Positions 1-10,644 of a stretch of 64,000 nucleotides of DNA are shown piece after piece. The stretch covers positions 18,252,001-18,316,000 of the forward strand of contig NC_088327.1 in assembly GCF_036884655.1 (NCBI RefSeq). The letters are read 5' to 3'. The DNA comes from Musa acuminata AAA Group (taxonomy: Eukaryota; Streptophyta; Magnoliopsida; Zingiberales; Musaceae). The position numbers and the translations under genes were made by a program. Position 1 is the stretch's first letter; every line of letters starts with the position of its first letter. The notes beneath the pieces are model-generated. The model searched no databases, was not told where the DNA came from, and saw nothing but the letters and a program-made list of their open reading frames with translations.

Positions 1-1589
1 TTTCTGAAAAGTGATTTTGATGATGATTTTGGATTCATTTTCGTATGATTCGTTTTAATAATGAGATGATATATCCAATTGAATCATTTATCGATGTTTG
101 TGACTTGAGAAGATTTATCCAAACGAATGATATACTTATCTAAGAGAAGATTTACATATGATATACTTATCTAAGAGAAGATTTATCCAAACGAATCTTG
201 ATTCTTCACATTAATAATTTAAGATTTATTTGAATCAAAATATCTTATTTGATCTCCTATGATTCTATTCGTTATTTACTAAAACGGAGATTTGTCAAGA
301 TGAATCATTCACGAATTGATCTTTCATATTAATATCCTTCATGTCATGATTTTTATATGACTCTTTTATAATTATGATTTTTATATCTCATAATATAATT
401 GAATCATTGATGAAAAAAAGGAGAGATTAATGAATCTATCTATGTCTTTTTTATGAATCTCTTGAAAATGATTTTGATTTGACAATTTGAATTTGAATGA
501 GCTTGATCTTGATTTTTTGAGATTTATAACTTAAGATTTCTTATGCATGAATCAATATATTATGTCATTTGATCTCCTATGTTTCTTTTTGTTATTTATA
601 AAAGAAGAGATTTGTTGAAATAAATCATGTCTTGTGACATTCATGATTTGATATTAATATCTTTCATGTCATGATTTATTATTGATATTCATTTGTATTC
701 ATAAATTGTATATCTCATCACCAAATTATTTTTTTGTGATGAGTTGAACATTTACACCATTATGTTTTTCCCTTCTTCTTTCTTGTTTACAATGACAAAA
801 TGAGGAAAGAAAATAACTAGCATCTCAAAATAACCAAATTTGCTAGCTTGAAGGATAAACTTAGACATATTAGATCTCCCAAATGCATAAAGTCTTCTTA
901 TACATTTTTTGGATCATGATCTTGATTTCTCGATTTGTAGACTTGAATCTTCTTTTTGAATCAAGACTATTTCCCTATCATTCCTTCTATATACAAAAGA
1001 AGAGATATGTCAAAAATCATGACTTGATCTTTCATTTTTTATGATTAGACTAATGATTGAAATATTGATATAAATTTGTTATTTATCTTTGTCATGTTTT
1101 GAAAATTATTGCAAAGGGACAAAGAATTACAAAATTATAATTTTCTCTTCTTTAGCTTGCATGATGATATGCAAAAAGATGCTAAAACTTGTTAGCTTGC
1201 ACATTATAAATGGAGTAAAAATTACTAGCTTGCACTTCTCAAAAGAGAAGAAAGAACTCACTAGCTTACATGTTCTAAAGTGATAAAAGTTTTTTTGCTA
1301 AATTGCTAATCTTTCAATGTTACACTTCTCCTTTTTGTTGACGACAAAGGGGGAGAAGTCATAAAGACAATCATGCATGGGATGATGTACTTGATAATTT
1401 GATTATGCATGAGTTTATGTTGCATGCAATAATATGATTAATTGGGTCTTTTAATATTCATGATGTATGCAATGGTGAAATACTTATAATTTTTTTAATT
1501 CAAAGATTCTATCAATATGACATATTGATATGGAGAGTTTAGTTTAAACTATGTCATCAATTGGTTGTTATCATCAAAAAGAGGAAGAT

Positions 1590-2971
1590 TATTGAATTTC
1601 AGATTTTGATGATGAAATCAATTGATGTGTTAGTCATCTAATCTGCGTTTTGAGTGACGTAGGAATAGCTTCGATCAGGAGAGGCAAATTGATTAAAATA
1701 GGAGGAATCGAATATTAGGCCATAGTGTAACAAGTCAGAAGACTAGACGTCGAGTTGGAGGATCACTCGACTTGTTGGCAGAAGGCTTCATGCCACGAAT
1801 TTGGACATCGGGCCTAGAAGAGCAGACATTACACTAAGAAGAACGGAGTTGTGGAGTTCAACATGCCGATTGGGTAAAAGGCCACAAAAGAGGACGATGC
1901 GCCAGGATTGAATGAAGCGCTGATGAACCAATAACATGCCGGACAACATAGGATTCGCTTGTAATCGATTATGTCTAGATCGAGTTAGTTTAGAGTCTAA
2001 TTGAGTCGGTTTATAATGTAATTAGGCCAAATCAATTATGGGACCAATTGGACTTGAATCAGGGCTGAATTGGGTTTGTTGTTTAGCTCATTCAGTGTAC
2101 TATAGCAGGGTCTGGCAGTGGTACCGTCTAAACACAATCTTCAATATTGTGTCAGGTGATGATACCGCTAGACTTGACAGTGGTACCACCCCGAGACAGT
2201 CTTTAAGACTGTGTCAAGCGGTGGTACCGCCAGACTAGGTGGTGGTACCACCCAAATTTAGTCTCTCAGATTGTGTTAGGCGGTAGTACCATCAGACTGA
2301 GTGGTGGTACCACCCAGTCTCAATGCTGCAAGTGGTGGTACCACCCAACACAGGTGGTGGTACCGCCAGTACCCGGAAAACCCAGGATGAGACTTTTTTT
2401 TATTCCAATTTTGAAGTCATTTGGGATCTATAAATACCCCAGCTATTCCTATATAGAGAAGCAAGACTTGAGCATGAAATTGAGTTAAAAAAGGTGGAAA
2501 AATACTTGTGAAAAAATTGGAAAACTCTCTAAGGATTTAGGATCACTTCTTCCTAGTATTTAGAAGTTTGTCTAAAAGGAGAAGTGAGGTCTAAGAAAGA
2601 GAGGCTTGTAAGGGTTGTCTCCTAAACCTGTGAAAAGGAGAAAGAGTGTAAATGGGTAGTTGATCTTTGCCCATTGAAGGAAGATCATTAGTAGATGCCG
2701 GTGGTCTTGACGGAAGAGGAATCAAGAGTGGATGTAGGTCATGATAACCGAACCACTATAAAACTCGGTTTGCATTTACTCCTTGTAATTTAACTTTACT
2801 GCAAATTGTCTTACTTGCTTTGCTTTCTCATTACACTCTTATGAACGCTTTCAAGTTTAATATCTTTCTAAAATAGGTTTAATCGAAATGAAGATTTTCG
2901 AACCGATGACGTTTTTATCTGCTGCACTAATTCACCTCCCCCCCCTTCTTAGTGTCGACTCGTTCCTAACA
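1590..2971 (+). repeat. 3' LTR of element W
   Basis: A 1382-bp LTR. Its first base pair has decayed from TG to TA (TATTGAATTTC), and the right end CGTTCCTAACA is canonical. A TATA box, TATAAAT, sits at 2429-2435, and the CT-rich U5 ends in a run of C around 2937-2945 just before CTTAGTG. Between about 2113 and 2372 it carries about nine copies of a GGTGGTACCACC-type palindrome. In the other SIRE-like LTRs here the core of that palindrome is GGCACC or GGTGCC. Confidence 0.85.
2113..2372 (+). repeat. Palindrome array (GGTGGTACCACC type) in the W LTR
   Basis: About nine imperfect copies of a short palindrome centred on GGTACC lie near 2118, 2158, 2178, 2219, 2240, 2280, 2301, 2330 and 2354. They are separated by 20-40 bp of partly repeated sequence. 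The array ends about 55 bp upstream of the TATA box, so it falls in the promoter (U3) part of the LTR. Each palindrome could fold as a short hairpin or bind a dimeric protein; nothing in the sequence decides between these. Confidence 0.7.
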
Positions 2972-2989
2972 GTATTTGTACTAGTATTT

Positions 2990-3900
2990 TGATTATAGAC
3001 TATAATATTTCTCATCTCCTTAATAGCTTAAATGAGATAAAAAAATTTACATATCAAATCAATATTTCTTAATAGATTTTTTAAAAAAGATATATGTCCA
3101 ATAACTCATACGTTTAATTATTTATGGACAAGAAGACAAGTTATATAGGTTAAACAAGACTCTTTATGAGCTTAAACAAACCCCACAAATTCTCAAATTG
3201 ATATCTATTTTATTCATAATAACTTTTCTAAGTGCTAATATAAACATGCTCTCAAAACTAATTATAATAGAGATGTCCTTTTTGTATATCTATACATAGA
3301 TGATTTTATTTTTATATGTAATAGTCTCTTCATAATTAAAGATTTTAAATAGTCAACGAAGGAGTTTGATATTACAGATTTAGGCCTAACAACTTATTTC
3401 TTAGGCATCAAAGTCATACAAAACAGTGAAGGGATTCTTATCTCATACGAGCATTACAAAAATGAAATCAAAGTTATTCGTCAAAGATTATTATAAAAGT
3501 CTAGTTTTATAACACTAGGGGGAATATAACACTAAGCTAATTACAGAAGGAGAAGATAAACTAATCCAATTTATTATAAAAGTCTAGTTTGATTATTAAG
3601 ATATTTTATATACAGTCGATATACTATTTAGAGATGGATTAATATGTAGATTTATAGAAAATCTGTATCTTACTTGAATGTTGCTAAGAGGATATTACTA
3701 TATATCAAGGGACAATTGACCATGATATGTTCTACTCTTTATATAAGAAGTATAATCAAGATTTATGTTGATAATAAGTTAATTATTATCTTAGCCAAAA
3801 ATCCAACCGATCATGAAGGAATGGAATACATTGACACAAGATTTTATTTTATAAAATTTTATATCAAAAATAAAAAATAAAAAAAAAGTCGATCTACTTC
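2990..3900 (+). pseudogene. Copia pol remnant (RT C-terminal half and RNase H)
   Basis: Broken reading of a Ty1/copia polyprotein. Around 3080-3120 there is a decayed counterpart of the 'AFLNG...EEVYM' segment. Around 3140-3200 the reading YRLNKTLYELKQTP matches the conserved copia stretch that follows it. The RT active-site region reads VYLYIDDFIFIC near 3280-3320, so the DD pair is preserved. 'FDITDLGLTTYFLGIKV' follows near 3360-3415. RNase H is visible at 3755-3880, including the C-terminal AKNPT...HIDTR-like segment (EYIDTRFYFIKF). Several stops and frame changes separate these parts, so no functional protein can be made. Confidence 0.8.
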
Positions 3901-4011
3901 ATGGCAAGCGAACAAATAACGAATATACTCATAAAACTATTCAAATTTGAAGTATTTCAACAACTATAAATGAAGATTAGTATGATAGATATAACAACTT
4001 TAGGGGGGAAA

Positions 4012-4316
4012 TGTTAAAATTATACTTGTCTATATGAAGAAATTCATTGTATAAAAAGATGAAGTACATTAAAGGCTCTATTCTAAATTAACTATTAGTT
4101 CTTGAAAAAAGAAAATAGTTATTTGAAATAAAGAGATTAATATTAAAATAGAATATATATGATGTACTCATGGGGACTATATAAATCCTAGGGTCATAAA
4201 GATTATAAATTCAGAGTTATAGTAAGAATAGTTTGAGTGTAATAATATTACGTTATTTTGTTCTTATTAGTCAGTTATACTCTTGCTCTATCTCTTCTCC
4301 CTATCCATTCAACACA
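4012..4316 (+). repeat. Probable 3' LTR of element D
   Basis: Begins TGTTAAAATT right after a G-run purine tract, as expected for a 3' LTR. The right end is a guess at the TCAACACA around 4309-4316. No partner LTR is in the window to confirm length. Confidence 0.45.
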
Positions 4317-4865
4317 TGTTCTTTGTCATCATAGTTATCATCATCATAACTATAGAATTTTAGTGAATTTTGATTTTTTTTTTTTGTCCCTTTAGTTATA
4401 GGAGTCTAGATATTCTTATTAAGATTTCTGAGAAAAAATATTTAGGTTACAAATGTGAATCATTAAGGTTTCTTTCTTTTCCGTTTTTTAGTAGGATTAA
4501 TTTGAAAAAAAATTGTGTTTGCTTTAATGTGGACCCAACTTTTTAGTTGACGGAATATATAATCTGAATAATTTACTTCAAATCCGATTATTTAGCGCCA
4601 CATCATAATGCATAGTGAATAAGCAAAAAAATAAATGTGTTTCCAATAATTATTTGAAAATTTCCTTACAATTTGCTTTCAAGTTTAACTGAATCAAATA
4701 AACAAAGTAAATGATTATTTGTTGAGGGGAAAAAACATAAATATGAATAATCCAAGTTTATTATGAATCTGAAATATATTAATATTTTATCACAGACAAG
4801 AAGGACCCTCACAAATATTATAGTAGATAGTTTACCCATCACGTGCCCAATATATAAAAATTTAA
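4317..4865. other. AT-rich DNA without recognised features
   Basis: I see no gene, RNA or clear repeat here. There are short A and T runs, and a few tiny frames that show no family resemblance or codon bias. Confidence 0.6.
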
Positions 4866-5408
4866 TTTATCAGGAATATATTAGGATGATTTTCTTAACA
4901 ATCCATCTTGGGTATTTTCTAAACATTACCTCTCATTTTAATTTTTCTCAAATGATACTTAATTTAAAAATAATCCAAATTGCCCCTCTTCCATCATTGT
5001 CATCGCCTCCACTATCGCTACAACCCACCGTTCTCCCTTCCCCCTCCTTTGCTTCCCTTCTTCGCTCTCTCCTTCTCCTTCTCTCCCGTTCTTCCTCTCC
5101 CTTCCCTATTCTTTTCATCTCCCCTTCTTTTCTATTTTCTATCGTCTACCCTATTCTTCTCCTTGGCTCATTCTTCTCCCTCCTCCCCTCTCCATATATA
5201 TTGGCGATGGACAATATGCAATAATTGTAGGTAAACAATATGTAGCAATGGATGGTGCTGAAAACAATGATAGTGGCAATGATGGAGGAGGGATAGTTTA
5301 GAAAATTTTTAAATTATAGATATTATTTTTAAAAATTAAAATAGGAAATATTATTTTAAAAATACTCAAAATATAGATAATTTTAAGAAAATCATCCAAA
5401 ATATAGAT
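4866..5408. mobile_element. Inverted-repeat (MITE/MULE-like) element
   Basis: The left part (about 4866-5010) and the reverse complement of the right part (about 5262-5408) align imperfectly over about 145 bp. Both run through TTATC, GGATGATTTTCTTAA, a TTTTAATTTTT stretch, then TCTAAAC, a C-rich CCCTC, and CATCATTG. The centre is strongly CT-rich and encodes only low-complexity Ser/Leu/Pro frames, which I do not accept as genes. This layout fits a small non-autonomous DNA transposon with long terminal inverted repeats. No convincing TSD was found. It sits at the point where the pol gene of C0 ends, and could have displaced the C0 3' LTR. Confidence 0.5.
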
Positions 5409-5409
5409 A

Positions 5410-7010
5410 AGCTCCCCTCTCCATAGGAGTGCTCCTATCAAGGACGGCCAATCTTGGATCGATGTAATGCAAAAATATGACAAGCGAGAGGCTACGTGAG
5501 TGAGTCGGCTAACTGATCAACCGAATGGACATGAGAAACTCGTAGTTGACAGTAGACAATTTGAACTCGCATAAAATGGAAGTCGATAGCAATTTGTTTC
5601 ATGCAAGAGTGGAACACCGGATTAGCGCACAGATAGGTAGCTCCGACAATGTCATAATATATTGTAGGAGTGGAGTTGATGTTGAGTTCTTTGAGTAGAT
5701 TTATGACCCAATTGAGTTCTATAATAGCAATGGCGATGACACGGTATTCAGCTTCAGTTGTAGACCGTGCGATTGTCTTTTGCTTCTTAGAACTCCAATT
5801 GATTGGATTAGCACCAAGGAAGATAATATACCCCAATGTGGATGTTCGATCATCAAAGTTGTCTGCCCAATCAGCATCGGTAAAGGCATGAAGCTAAAGT
5901 GGAGAGTATTTACGAAAAAAGACACCATGATTGAGGGTCCCCTTGAGATATCGTAGGACTCGTTTGACCGTAGACCAATGCATAGTAGACGGCCTCTGCA
6001 TAAACTATGATAATTTATTGACTACAAATGAGATGTCGGGATAGGTGAGAGGTAAGTACTATAGGGAACCAACGACTTGTCGGTATTGAGTCGGTTCCGT
6101 AGCAGGACTTCCATTAGATAATTTGAGAGAGCCACTAGCAAATAGAGGAGTTGTAACCACATTTGCGTCCTGCATATTTGTTTTAGATAATAAATCTTGA
6201 ATATACTTTCTTTATGATAGAAAGAGTCAGGAAGATGTGAATGTAGCCTCTACCCCTAGAAAGTAGTTTAGGGGTCCTAGATCTTTAAGCGATAATCGAT
6301 CTACTAACTATTTAATGAACGCTTGGATTTCTACGGGGTTGTTGCCTGTGCTAATGATGTCATCCACATATACCAGAATATATATTGTGTTGCTATGGTG
6401 TTGTCTCAAAAATAACGAGGAATCAGATTTGAAGTTGAGAAAGCCAACTGAAGTCAGAAAAGAGCTAAGTTCAGTGTACTAAGCTCTTGGAGCCTAGTGA
6501 AGTCCATAAATAGCTTTCCGAAGTTTGCAGACATGTCTTAGATATTAAGGATGAGTAAAACTAAGAGGTTGTTGTATAAAAATATCTTCAGTTAGAGTCT
6601 CTTATAAAAAGGTATTATTAACATCCAATTAGTGTAATTGCCAGTCCTTAGTGGTGGCTAGACTCAGGATAAGTCTGATTGTAGTAGGCTTAACAACAGG
6701 ACTAAATGTCTTAGTGAAATCAACTCCAGGTCTTTGATGAAACCCTTTGGCGACGAGGTGTGCCTTATATCGGGCAATAGAGCCATCGGGGTTCCGCTTA
6801 ACTCTAAACACCCACTTACACCCGATGATGTTTTGTGTATGATGAATGGGTACTAGATCCCATGTTAAGTTATGGAGGAGGGCATTATATTCCTCACACA
6901 TGGTGGTATGCCAATGCAAAGATTTTTGAGCTTGAGTGAAGGTGGTGGGTTCAACAATGGTGGATGAGAAATCCATGATAGCATAAAGATCAAGGACCTA
7001 ACATGGTTTG
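5410..7010 (-). pseudogene. C0 pol: reverse transcriptase and RNase H remnant
   Basis: Copia RT followed by RNase H, read from 7010 down. The N-terminal RT is open at 6629-6976, with CKWVFRVKRNPDGSIARYKA and DFTKTFSPVVKPTTIR. From 6628 to about 5840 the continuation is recognisable but broken by frameshifts and stops; it includes LVYVDDI near 6365 and DLGPLNYFLG. RNase H is open at 5492-5836, with SSKKQKTIARSTTEAEYR and the terminal HSVDQLADSLT followed by a stop. Recognisable tail coding continues to about 5410. The product would have copied element RNA and removed the RNA strand; this copy cannot. Confidence 0.85.
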
Positions 7011-7303
7011 AAAATACCACTCTTAGAGCGTGTGATCATAGGATGGTTGGAGACTACGGGACCATGAGGTTATGTTGTTGGAGGAAGCGGTTGAGAGTCA
7101 TTGACGCAAGCCAAGTCAGGTGGAGGTACGTCAAGGTCACTTGGCCGAGAAGGAGTTAAAGATAACGATTGTGATCCTGAACCGAGTACCCCAATAGTCA
7201 GAGAAGAAAGAAGTGGAGTATGAATGGAGGGAATAGATAATTGCTGAACTGGAGGAGTAGAATAGTGTGGATCAGAACTGGACAATGTCATGGGAGGCTC
7301 ATC
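7011..7303 (-). pseudogene. C0 pol: linker between integrase and RT
   Basis: A Ser/Pro/Thr-rich open stretch (7070-7291, about 73 residues) with no conserved domain. This variable linker normally separates integrase from RT in copia polyproteins. It is joined to the integrase by a stop near 7304. Confidence 0.6.
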
Positions 7304-8268
7304 CTATTGGATCGGAGGTATACTCCGACGAGGAATGGCTAATGAGGTGGTCTGCATGGTAGGAGAGGTATAGTTTTGAAAAGGGAAGATAGACTCAACA
7401 AAAATAACATGACGTTGTATAAAAATTTTGTGAGTGTGGAGATTATAGCAGCAGAAAGTATTATGTTCAAGAGAGGTATATGGATGCAACCATGGATAAC
7501 ATAGATAACCAAATACTCTGAGTTTACGAAGGTTTGGGGATTTATGAAACAGTGTGTCAAAGGGGAATTGGTATTGTAGGACTGGCGTAGGCATTCTATT
7601 AATAAGGTAAACGGCAGTTTGAAAGGCTACCATCCAAAAGTTTGAAGGCATGGAGGCCTGATGGAGAAGTGTGAGCCTAGTTTCTATTATATGGCGATGT
7701 TTACGTTTGACGGAGCCAACAAGTTGAGGAGTATGTAGGGGAGACTTGAGGTGTTGGATACCACAAGTTGAGAGATAGGACACTAGGGCTTGATATTCAC
7801 CGCCACCATCAGAGTAAACCATTTTGATGGAAGACTGAAAGTGGTTTTCAACCAACTTTCGAAAAGTGGGAAAGATGGTTGAAACGTCAGATTTACGGTG
7901 AAGAGGATATAACAATGTGTACTTAGTAAAGTGATCTACAAAAATGACATAAAATATAAATTTATCAAAAATAGGATTGGGGCAGGGCCCAAACATTTGT
8001 ATCAATAATTTTAAATTGTTTAGAGGTGAAAATGGAGGATGAGCCAAATGGCTGTCGATGACTTTTAGTAATCACAATGCGGTATAGAACTATGTGATTT
8101 AAAAATAAGAAGAGAGAAACGAGAAAGTAATTTTTACTGAATAAGGGATAAGGGATGACCAAGACGATGATACCACATATAAACTGGAGCCACAACGAAA
8201 GAATGAACAGTGGGATGGGTTATTTGTGGAGCTGACAGCCATTATTAAATATTACCTCTATTCGGGCC
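7304..8268 (-). pseudogene. C0 pol: GAG-pre-integrase and integrase remnant
   Basis: The HRLGH pre-integrase motif is readable near 8155-8185 in a shifted frame. The integrase core is open at 7304-8047. The first acidic residue lies in VDHFTKY and the second in YSDGGGEY. The third position, normally the E of a VERKHRH-type segment, reads SVKRKHRHIIET, so the catalytic Glu is Lys. The TPQQNG-like stretch before it is also altered. The downstream AYLINRMP and FGYLCYP segments are typical of the copia integrase C-terminus. The original protein would have inserted the cDNA into the genome; the changed Glu and the frame breaks make this copy inactive. Confidence 0.88.
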
Positions 8269-8784
8269 CTAGACCAAGGATGCTCCCGTGATCAAGTCCT
8301 TAACAAGAAAGGAATTATGAAAGAATTCAATTGAAATATTATTATTTTTATAAAATTGAGAAACAGAAATGAGGTTACGTTTAATATTAGGGGCACATAA
8401 AATATCATCGAGTTTAAATGTGATAGTATCAGAAGTAAGCGTTGTAGAACCAATATGAGTTATAGGAAGGCTTTTACCATCACCGATGATGATATCTTCA
8501 TCGCCACTATAGGGATTGTGAAGAGACAAATTTTGAAGATCAGAGGTGATGTGATGGGAGGCTCCAGAGTCCATAATCCAATTGGGCTGGCTAGTTGTTA
8601 GAGAAGTGAGGAGATTTGCCTGAGGCCAGTGTGACGGAGCAGGAAGACGGGGTTGAGATCGATAAACTTTAGCGGAGTGTCTGATTTTATCACACATTTG
8701 GCAAACGATCCGTTGTTGTTGGTTTGAAGGGGTAGGATGCCAAGGTGGACGAATATTGGAGTTGTCACTTTACGAGAAGTTATG
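8269..8784 (-). pseudogene. C0 gag zinc knuckle and protease remnant
   Basis: Reading down from 8784, the C-terminal gag contains a CCHC knuckle (CQMCDKIRHSAKVY, near 8660-8700) whose last Cys has become Tyr. The aspartic protease follows, with WIMDSGASHHIT at about 8540-8575 and IIIGDGKSLPI after it. The DSG active-site triplet is intact, as in copia proteases. The sequence stops at 8784, where G1 inserted; its upstream continuation is at 14251. Confidence 0.85.
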
Positions 8785-9178
8785 TGGTAGAACCCTTGCA
8801 GATTCTAAACTTGGGGTTGATCTCTTTAGGGGATCGACCTCCTTGGAACTCTATAGGGGTTCCTCCCTCCAAGTTGCCGTTCAAAGGCTGCAGAAAATAT
8901 TCATCTATTGCTTATGAAAAGAGGATGAATATATGACTATTTATACGGCTTCTAAACCCTAACTCCTAATAGGACTCCTACTCAAGACTCCTACTTCTAA
9001 CCAACTCCTAATAGGACTCCTACTAAAGACTCCTATTCCTTTACAACTCCTTATTCTTCTCTAAGAAACAACCTCCTAACCCTAGCTAGCCTCTTCACCT
9101 CTTTAATAGGGGTCGGCTTAGGTAGGTTTTACATGAATGTCCCTCTCAAGTAGGACTCTCCTAGCTAGAGTCCTAATA
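8785..9178 (-). repeat. 3' LTR of G1
   Basis: 394 bp, the same length as its partner at 13857-14250. On the minus strand it starts TATTAGGACTC (TG decayed to TA) and ends GGGTTCTACCA. The TATA box is TATTTATA in plus-strand view at 8938-8945. It has only one copy of the terminal TGTTAGGACTC unit, unlike the G2 and G3 LTRs. Confidence 0.92.
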
Positions 9179-9192
9179 GACCCACCCTCTTC
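9179..9192 (-). promoter_or_regulatory. Polypurine tract of G1
   Basis: On the minus strand this reads GAAGAGGGTGGGTC and ends at the 3' LTR start. It would prime plus-strand DNA synthesis. The same tract precedes the 3' LTRs of G2 and G3. Confidence 0.8.
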
Positions 9193-9660
9193 AAATCAGC
9201 CTTGTCCTCGAGGCTGACGATTCATGAATTTTGGGAATTTGATCTTCAAGTCGTCATAGTTCTCCCAAGTGGCATCTTCTGTTGGTAGGTTCACCCACTG
9301 TATTAGCACTTTAGTAGTGGGTCGTCATCGTCGAGCTACGATCCGTCGATCAATAATGGTACTTGGCTGGGTTTGGAGTTCTCCTTAGATAGTCATATTT
9401 GGCGGGTGGCTTTGGGCTGTCTCCAAGCACCTATTTACAACTTCTGTCTGGCCATCGATTTGTGGGTGATATGCTGTACTTCTTTTCAATTTAGTACCCT
9501 GCATATAGAATAACTTTGTCTAAAATTTGCTCGTGAAGATGCAAGTAGAATTTATCATAAGCACAATGCATCCCTTATAGTGTAATTTTTTTTAGTCCCA
9601 ATTGTAATGAGCCACGGAGCATGGTGCTTCCTCCAAATTTTTTATAATCTTACTAGTCTC
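9193..9660 (-). pseudogene. G1 integrase remnant with chromodomain-like tail
   Basis: Read downwards, it begins with the YKGRIVL-like segment that normally opens the integrase zinc-binding region. It jumps directly to the SRFWTK(L/V)F / GTKLKRS part of the catalytic core, so the HHCC finger and the first two catalytic acids are missing. The piece around ATYHP...NRCLETA keeps the region of the catalytic Glu. A second jump leads to a C-terminal WANLPTEDATWENYDDLKIKFP segment, which has the aromatic-rich pattern of chromovirus chromodomain tails. The same joins occur in G2 and G3. The protein would not be a working integrase. Confidence 0.75.
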
Positions 9661-9672
9661 TGAATCTTTCTG

Positions 9673-10644
9673 TCATTCTATCTTAATATCCTCAAGGAAG
9701 TCGCTGGTTGGAAGTGAAACGGTCGAAACTTCAACTTGCTCGGGTAGTTGGGAAAGCGCATCTGCAAGAATATTCTCTTTCCCCTTTTTGTAAGTTATTT
9801 CATAATCAAATCTAAGAAGTTTTGTTACCCATTTTTGCTGCTCACGGGATGATATCTTTCGCTCCAAAAAGTACTTGAGGCTTTTATGGTCGGTTTTAAT
9901 TTGAAATTGTCGACCAATCAAGTAGGGTCTCCACCTTGTTGCTGCGCGCACAATGGCAAGCATCTCCTTATCATATATTGACTTATTTTGATGAGATGGA
10001 GATAATGTCTTGCTAGTGTATGTGAGTGGTCGACCATCTTGCATGAGAATGGCTCCAATTCCGACTCCAGATACGTCAGCCTCAATAATGAAGGGTCGGT
10101 TGAAATCTGGTAGTGTTAGCACCGGCGTCGTCGTCATGGCTGCCTTAAGTTTGTCGAAGGAAGCGGAGGCTCTGTCCAACCATTGGAAGACACCTTTTTC
10201 CAGTAAGGAAGTAAGTGGTGCATTGATCTTTCCATAGTTTTTCATGAACTTGCGGTAGTAGCCTGTTAAACCCAGAAAGCCATGTAGCAATTTTATGTTT
10301 CTCGGGGTCGGCCAGTTTTGCATTGCTCCAATTTTGAAGGGGTCCACTGCCACACCTTCCTCTGATATGATATGCCCAAGATATTCCACCTTCTGTTGAA
10401 GAAAGCAAAAATTCGTAGTGGTTGTTGTGTGTTCAAAAGGTGGTTTTCGGTATATCTTCTTCGCACGCTCATATTTGATGATACCCGGATCAAAGGTCCA
10501 GCTTTGTGAAAATTTGTGCTTCCTTTCATCTAGCAATTCATCTACTATTGGAATAAGGTATTTGTCATTGATGGTTATGCCATTGAGAGCTCGGTAAACA
10601 ACACATATTTGCCTTGTTCCGTCCTTCTTGCGTACAAGTAGCAC
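9673..10644 (-). pseudogene. G1 pol: RT N-terminus fused to RNase H, RT core missing
   Basis: An open frame of 323 residues. It begins in RT fingers (LLVRKKDGTRQICVVYRALNG), then runs through about 45 residues (around [18 protein letters not shown]) that are an out-of-frame reading of normal RT sequence. It re-enters frame at [16 protein letters not shown], so the palm with its YxDD active site is absent. The connection domain and RNase H follow: TLPDFNRPFIIEADVSG, YDKEMLAIVRA, TDHKSLKYFLE and ADALSQLPEQ, with the RNase H acidic residues present. Typical Ty3/gypsy RTs carry roughly 80-90 more residues at the join (family knowledge). Removing the RT core while keeping the frame open is unusual for random decay. 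Confidence 0.88.

Larger units (their letters stand above)
1..2971 (+). mobile_element. SIRE/Maximus-like copia element W, 3' end only
   Basis: This is the right end of a plus-strand Ty1/copia element; the rest lies left of the window. Positions 1-1575 are the AT-rich non-coding stretch that follows pol in this group, with no convincing ORF and repeated GCTAGC-type words around 830-1270. A purine tract at 1576-1589 (AAAAAGAGGAAGAT) is the polypurine tract, and the 3' LTR follows at 1590-2971. The LTR resembles those of S, Z1 and Z: a start like TGTTGAATCTCGG (here TATTGAATTTCAG), a palindrome array, a TATA box, a poly-C tract and the end CCTAACA. The expected TSD on the right is gtatt (2972-2976). 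The partner copy is outside the window, so the insertion cannot be checked here. Confidence 0.85.
2977..4316 (+). mobile_element. Decayed copia element D, 3' part
   Basis: An old plus-strand Ty1/copia remnant into which W inserted. It keeps the C-terminal half of RT, RNase H and a likely 3' LTR. The purine tract TTAGGGGGGAAA at 4000-4011 directly precedes TGTTAAAATTATAC at 4012, the probable LTR start. The LTR end is uncertain; TTCAACA at 4308-4314 or ...ACACA at 4316 are candidates. The coding part is full of stops and frameshifts. The element is AT-rich and clearly older than its neighbours. Its lineage within copia was not assigned. Confidence 0.7.

Noticed and set aside
1..1575. A host gene left of W
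   Set aside because: Only a 64-residue frame; the region matches the non-coding 3' body of SIRE-like elements and ends in a PPT.
4763..5234. Open frame of 153 residues rich in Ser, Leu and Pro
   Set aside because: Low-complexity translation of CT-rich DNA in several overlapping frames, inside the inverted-repeat element; no domain, no signal of selection.
9400..9660. A complete integrase in G1
   Set aside because: The zinc finger and two catalytic acids are absent and the same joins occur in G2 and G3.
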